From an uncultured Clostridia bacterium (GTDB lineage: Bacteria > Bacillota > Clostridia > Saccharofermentanales > Saccharofermentanaceae), in contig CAMIYM010000002.1 of assembly GCA_946403085.1 (NCBI GenBank), positions 202,428 through 266,427 of the forward strand: a stretch of 64,000 nucleotides of DNA, written 5' to 3'. Position numbers and translations under genes: made by a program. The notes beneath the pieces are model-generated. The model was given only the letters and a program-made list of their open reading frames with translations. It ran no database searches and was not told the origin of the DNA. Numbering within the stretch: the first letter of the stretch is position 1; every line of letters starts with the position of its first letter. Shown one piece after another: positions 61,310-64,000 of this stretch.

Positions 61310-63724
61310 TTACTTACGCTCGTCCAGGACTTTCTGGGCTCTGTCCTGAGCAATCTTTATAACTGAAGCCAGATCCTTCTGCCCGAGGAAATATGGCGGC
61401 ATCTCCTCGATCAGGATTATGCTTATCGCTGTATCCTGGGTCTTCATTCCCGAACAGCTTAAGATGGTCTTCTCGAGTTTATCCAGATCCTTTTCTGAGT
61501 ATTTATATCTGGAATTCTCTTGTGAGGGATCTACAGCAGCATATGTTCCCATGCCGATGCTGCTCAAGTTATAGTGTTCAATAGCCTTAAGACCGCTGGT
61601 TCTCAGTGCCTGGCGGTTTATAACAAGGTGTTCCTCGTTAGCCAGTTCCTCCTGGATCTCATCAGACAGAAGGATCTTTACGAATTCCACACAGGCATCA
61701 ACATTTTTAGTCTGTGCCGAGACAGCTACTGAGCTGTATGCTTCGAAAAGAGGGCCTCTTCCGTCTGCAGAAGGAATACCCAGAATGACCGCATCGCCAT
61801 TAATATTGGCAATGTTATAGAAAAATCCTGACAGACCGTAACTGCTGGTAAATGTTGCAACCTTGCTCACCGGAGTGGACACATTGTTATTCCAGGAGAT
61901 GCTCTTTTCAGGAATATTGTTCTTTACGAATTCAGCAAGAGCAGCAAACTCAGGACCTGAGAAATCAGCCTTTCCTTCTTTGATGAATTTGTCGCTCATG
62001 GCACTGAAGACCTTTGCAAAATACATGGCCTGTCCGGCATCAATAAGGTCTTCGCCATTCATAGTCTGCTTAATGAACTTTTCGTATTCATCCGTGGTGA
62101 ATCCGACGCCCGATTTGCCTGCGTACTTGCTGTCAGTGCAAATTCCTTCCAGGACGAAGCATACCGGCATCTGATAGAGCTTTCCGCCCGTTTTCGATGC
62201 TTCAATAAGATTGGTGAAATACTTATCAGAACTCATGTCCTGAAAATAAGGTGCAAGGTCTACCAGATAAGAACTGCTGTTAAGCTGACGGAACTGGCTG
62301 ATATCCAGCATGATGTCAGGTCCGTTGCCGTTTATAAGGTCAACAGCCAGTTCATTACCCATCTTGTTGTCGTTGTCGAGATACACCTTGTTGTACTCGT
62401 CATTGCTGTTTACTCTTAAAGCTTCCGTACGGATCTTCTTTGTGTATTTGTCAGTAACCTCAATATAGTATCCGCTGTTTGTATCATTGAACTTGATTAT
62501 CGAATCAGCAACAGTGTCATTCATCTGACCGCCATTGACATAAAGATTCAGAATGGTCTTTCCGGCATGAGGGTTCTTTTCAGCCTTGGTGAGGCTCACT
62601 ATACAAAAATCATATACTACACTGTCTCTTATAGCGGCCGTAGAATCCATCTTCTGTCCGCAGAGCAAAATGGAATTCTCAGAGCAATCGAAAATATCAA
62701 GCTGCGATAAATAGGTCCTGTTAACACCGCAGGAGCTGTAATTCATTACTTCATATGAACTCTTATTCTTCATGTCGATGCATGAAACTCCGCTATATGT
62801 CGTGTAATACGATTTGCCGTCAGGTGCACTAAATGAACGTCTTAAGTTCTCAAGATCAAGCCATTCATATTCTTTGGAATCACAAGTCTTGATCTCCGCA
62901 GTATTGAGATCCAGATCATAGAACAGATCGCCCTTATCCGCATTTATGCATACCAGGGCATGTCCTTCGTTAAGATTCAGTACTGTAGCGATCTCAAAGA
63001 AATTGGTCGTATTGTCCTTGATCTCGGCCTTCTTGATACTGCCATCAGGCTGACCTACTTCCAGGACAAAAGCTCCTCTTCCGTTAGACCAGTCGCCTAT
63101 GACCCTGACCTTCCTGCCTTCTATCGTGTAAGTTTTCGCTACGTTCTGATCACCGGATTTATCAGCATTTTGCGCCTCTTGAAGCTTCCCTGTCTCAATA
63201 TCGACTTCCTGTTCGACAGTAGTCATCTTAAAGGTCTTGCTGTCATACTTTGCGATATTAAGCTTCACCTTGCCGTTATTAAGGGTCGCTTCAGTGATCG
63301 TGTCAAACATCGTAATGCTGCCTGACAGGTCTATTGTCTTTTCCGTGGTAAGAGTTTTCCTGTCAATAAGAGATAAAGAACAGATGACAGCATCATCCAT
63401 ATTCTCCGGTTTCTTGTTTTCTTCCGTCATCTGGTAACGGCCTGTCGTTAAGACGAGCAAACGCTTGTCATCTGAATCTGAGATACTCGAACGGCAGTTC
63501 ACTACTTTCTTCTTCAGATCGAATCCCAGATCTACAACATTGATCTTGCTGTCAAACCAGGTTGAATCTTCAGCAATCTTCTGTCCACTGTGATTTCCTG
63601 CACTTGCGCCTGTGCCAGCTTGTCCATTTCCGCCGCCTTGTCCCGGCAGGTTACATGCAGTGAACGGCATTACCAACGCGAAAATCAGGGCAGCAGAAAG
63701 TGCCCGTAAGGTGATTTTTTTCAT
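61310..63724 (-). CDS. Large solute-binding lipoprotein, tandem paralogue D
   Basis: The product is 804 residues from the ATG at 63724 (GGAG seven bases before; the ATG at 63730 touches the site). Lipobox VMPFTAC, then a Gly-rich linker. Two-part plan as in A-C, with NPHAGKTILNLYVNGGQMNDTVADSIIKFNDTNSGYYIEV and LINGNGPDIMLDISQFRQLN. First gene of the tandem set, next to tuf. Confidence 0.85.
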   Translation of the reverse strand: MKKITLRALSAALIFALVMPFTACNLPGQGGGNGQAGTGASAGNHSGQKIAEDSTWFDSKINVVDLGFDLKKKVVNCRSSISDSDDKRLLVLTTGRYQMTEENKKPENMDDAVICSLSLIDRKTLTTEKTIDLSGSITMFDTITEATLNNGKVKLNIAKYDSKTFKMTTVEQEVDIETGKLQEAQNADKSGDQNVAKTYTIEGRKVRVIGDWSNGRGAFVLEVGQPDGSIKKAEIKDNTTNFFEIATVLNLNEGHALVCINADKGDLFYDLDLNTAEIKTCDSKEYEWLDLENLRRSFSAPDGKSYYTTYSGVSCIDMKNKSSYEVMNYSSCGVNRTYLSQLDIFDCSENSILLCGQKMDSTAAIRDSVVYDFCIVSLTKAEKNPHAGKTILNLYVNGGQMNDTVADSIIKFNDTNSGYYIEVTDKYTKKIRTEALRVNSNDEYNKVYLDNDNKMGNELAVDLINGNGPDIMLDISQFRQLNSSSYLVDLAPYFQDMSSDKYFTNLIEASKTGGKLYQMPVCFVLEGICTDSKYAGKSGVGFTTDEYEKFIKQTMNGEDLIDAGQAMYFAKVFSAMSDKFIKEGKADFSGPEFAALAEFVKNNIPEKSISWNNNVSTPVSKVATFTSSYGLSGFFYNIANINGDAVILGIPSADGRGPLFEAYSSVAVSAQTKNVDACVEFVKILLSDEIQEELANEEHLVINRQALRTSGLKAIEHYNLSSIGMGTYAAVDPSQENSRYKYSEKDLDKLEKTILSCSGMKTQDTAISIILIEEMPPYFLGQKDLASVIKIAQDRAQKVLDERK

Positions 63725-63804
63725 TCCCATTCTCCTTTTCGTAACACCTGACCCCCATATCTTACATCCGTCAGGTATTGCTTTTATAATCCCCAAAATA
63801 AAGA

Positions 63805-63841
63805 AATAAGGCGTTTTGCCTTATTAAACAGTTCGATTATA
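63805..63841 (-). promoter_or_regulatory. Promoter -10 box and 5' hairpin before paralogue D
   Basis: On the minus strand TATAAT (complement 63836-63841) is followed by a perfect hairpin AATAAGGC 63805-63812 / GCCTTATT 63818-63825 in the presumed leader. The TTTTGCCT word in the hairpin also appears upstream of paralogues A and B. Confidence 0.5.
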
Positions 63842-63883
63842 GCCTGATAAATAAGCAGCCTTACGGCAAATTTAAGGCAAAAT

Positions 63884-63912
63884 AAAGTCCGCACCATTAC
63901 AGTGCGGACTTT
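63884..63912 (-). terminator. Terminator of tuf
   Basis: AAAGTCCGCAC 63884-63894 pairs with GTGCGGACTTT 63902-63912; the minus strand continues ATTTTGCC. Confidence 0.9.
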
Positions 63913-63947
63913 GATTGATCATAAGTTAGTTCAGTTAATTACCGAAA

Positions 63948-64000
63948 TTACTCGATGATTGTAGAAACTGTACCAGCGCCTACTGTGTGACCACCCTCAC
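63948..64000 (-). CDS. tuf: Elongation factor Tu, C-terminal end only
   Basis: Read by hand on the minus strand: the last codons give EGGHTVGAGTVSTIIE followed by TAA at 63948-63950. This is the highly conserved EF-Tu C-terminus. The rest of the gene lies beyond the right edge. Confidence 0.9.
   Translation of the reverse strand, partial: EGGHTVGAGTVSTIIE

Overview
The window looks like chromosomal DNA of a Gram-positive anaerobe of the class Clostridia, probably a gut or rumen Oscillospiraceae/Saccharofermentans-like organism. The grounds are moderate G+C, strong AGGAGG-type ribosome binding sites, lipoprotein signal peptides with short Lys-rich N-termini, a GH67 alpha-glucuronidase, the nickel-pincer cofactor genes larEBC and a VTC-DUF4956-Cthe_2159 cassette. 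This taxonomic call is an inference; there is no rRNA gene to test it.

Layout. 0-4 kb: an RNA-repair-like locus with a WYL-domain regulator, a structured tRNA-like/Y-RNA-like element, a DUF2828/vWA (Ro60-like) protein and an RtcB ligase. 4-9.5 kb: an aldo/keto reductase with a ferredoxin tail, a cysK-metY sulfur operon led by a Cys-rich leader peptide, and a membrane acyltransferase. 9.6-13.6 kb: a DtxR-type regulator, two small membrane proteins and larE-larB-larC. 13.7-19.8 kb: DUF3737, MscS, an SsuABC/NMT1-type ABC transporter, a membrane-anchored propeller-like protein and VanZ. 19.9-26.7 kb: a holin-like type I toxin with an antisense RNA, an XRE regulator with a desulfoferrodoxin-like tail, an EamA exporter and a tightly packed run of small-molecule enzymes (GNATs, patatin, VOC, methyltransferase). 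26.9-29.5 kb: VTC, DUF4956 and Cthe_2159-like genes. 29.5-33.9 kb: GH67 alpha-glucuronidase with a large solute-binding lipoprotein. 34-39.6 kb: an A+T-rich accessory stretch with an S-4TM/LicD fusion, a P-loop kinase-like protein, a Ser/His-rich membrane protein, an AAA_14 ATPase and a GNAT. 39.6-46 kb: RlmD-type methyltransferase, class A PBP, proB, proC and a predicted PD-(D/E)XK protein. 46.4-51.7 kb: a potABCD polyamine transporter with an XRE-cupin regulator. 52-53.3 kb: an Ala/Glu/Lys-rich coiled-coil protein. 53.4-63.7 kb: four tandem paralogues of the 800-residue solute-binding lipoprotein. The right edge holds the last codons of tuf.

Most noteworthy: (1) the tRNA-like RNA between the WYL regulator and the Ro60-like gene, a candidate bacterial Y RNA in an RtcB repair locus; (2) a four-Cys leader peptide in front of metY-cysK; (3) the S-4TM pore-former fused to a LicD nucleotidyltransferase-fold domain; (4) three intergenic arrays, each a cluster of one short word in both orientations, with a different word at each site; (5) the type I toxin/antisense cassette flanked by duplicated sequence; (6) five orphan paralogous fused solute-binding lipoproteins. 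No CRISPR array, prophage, IS element or rRNA was seen.
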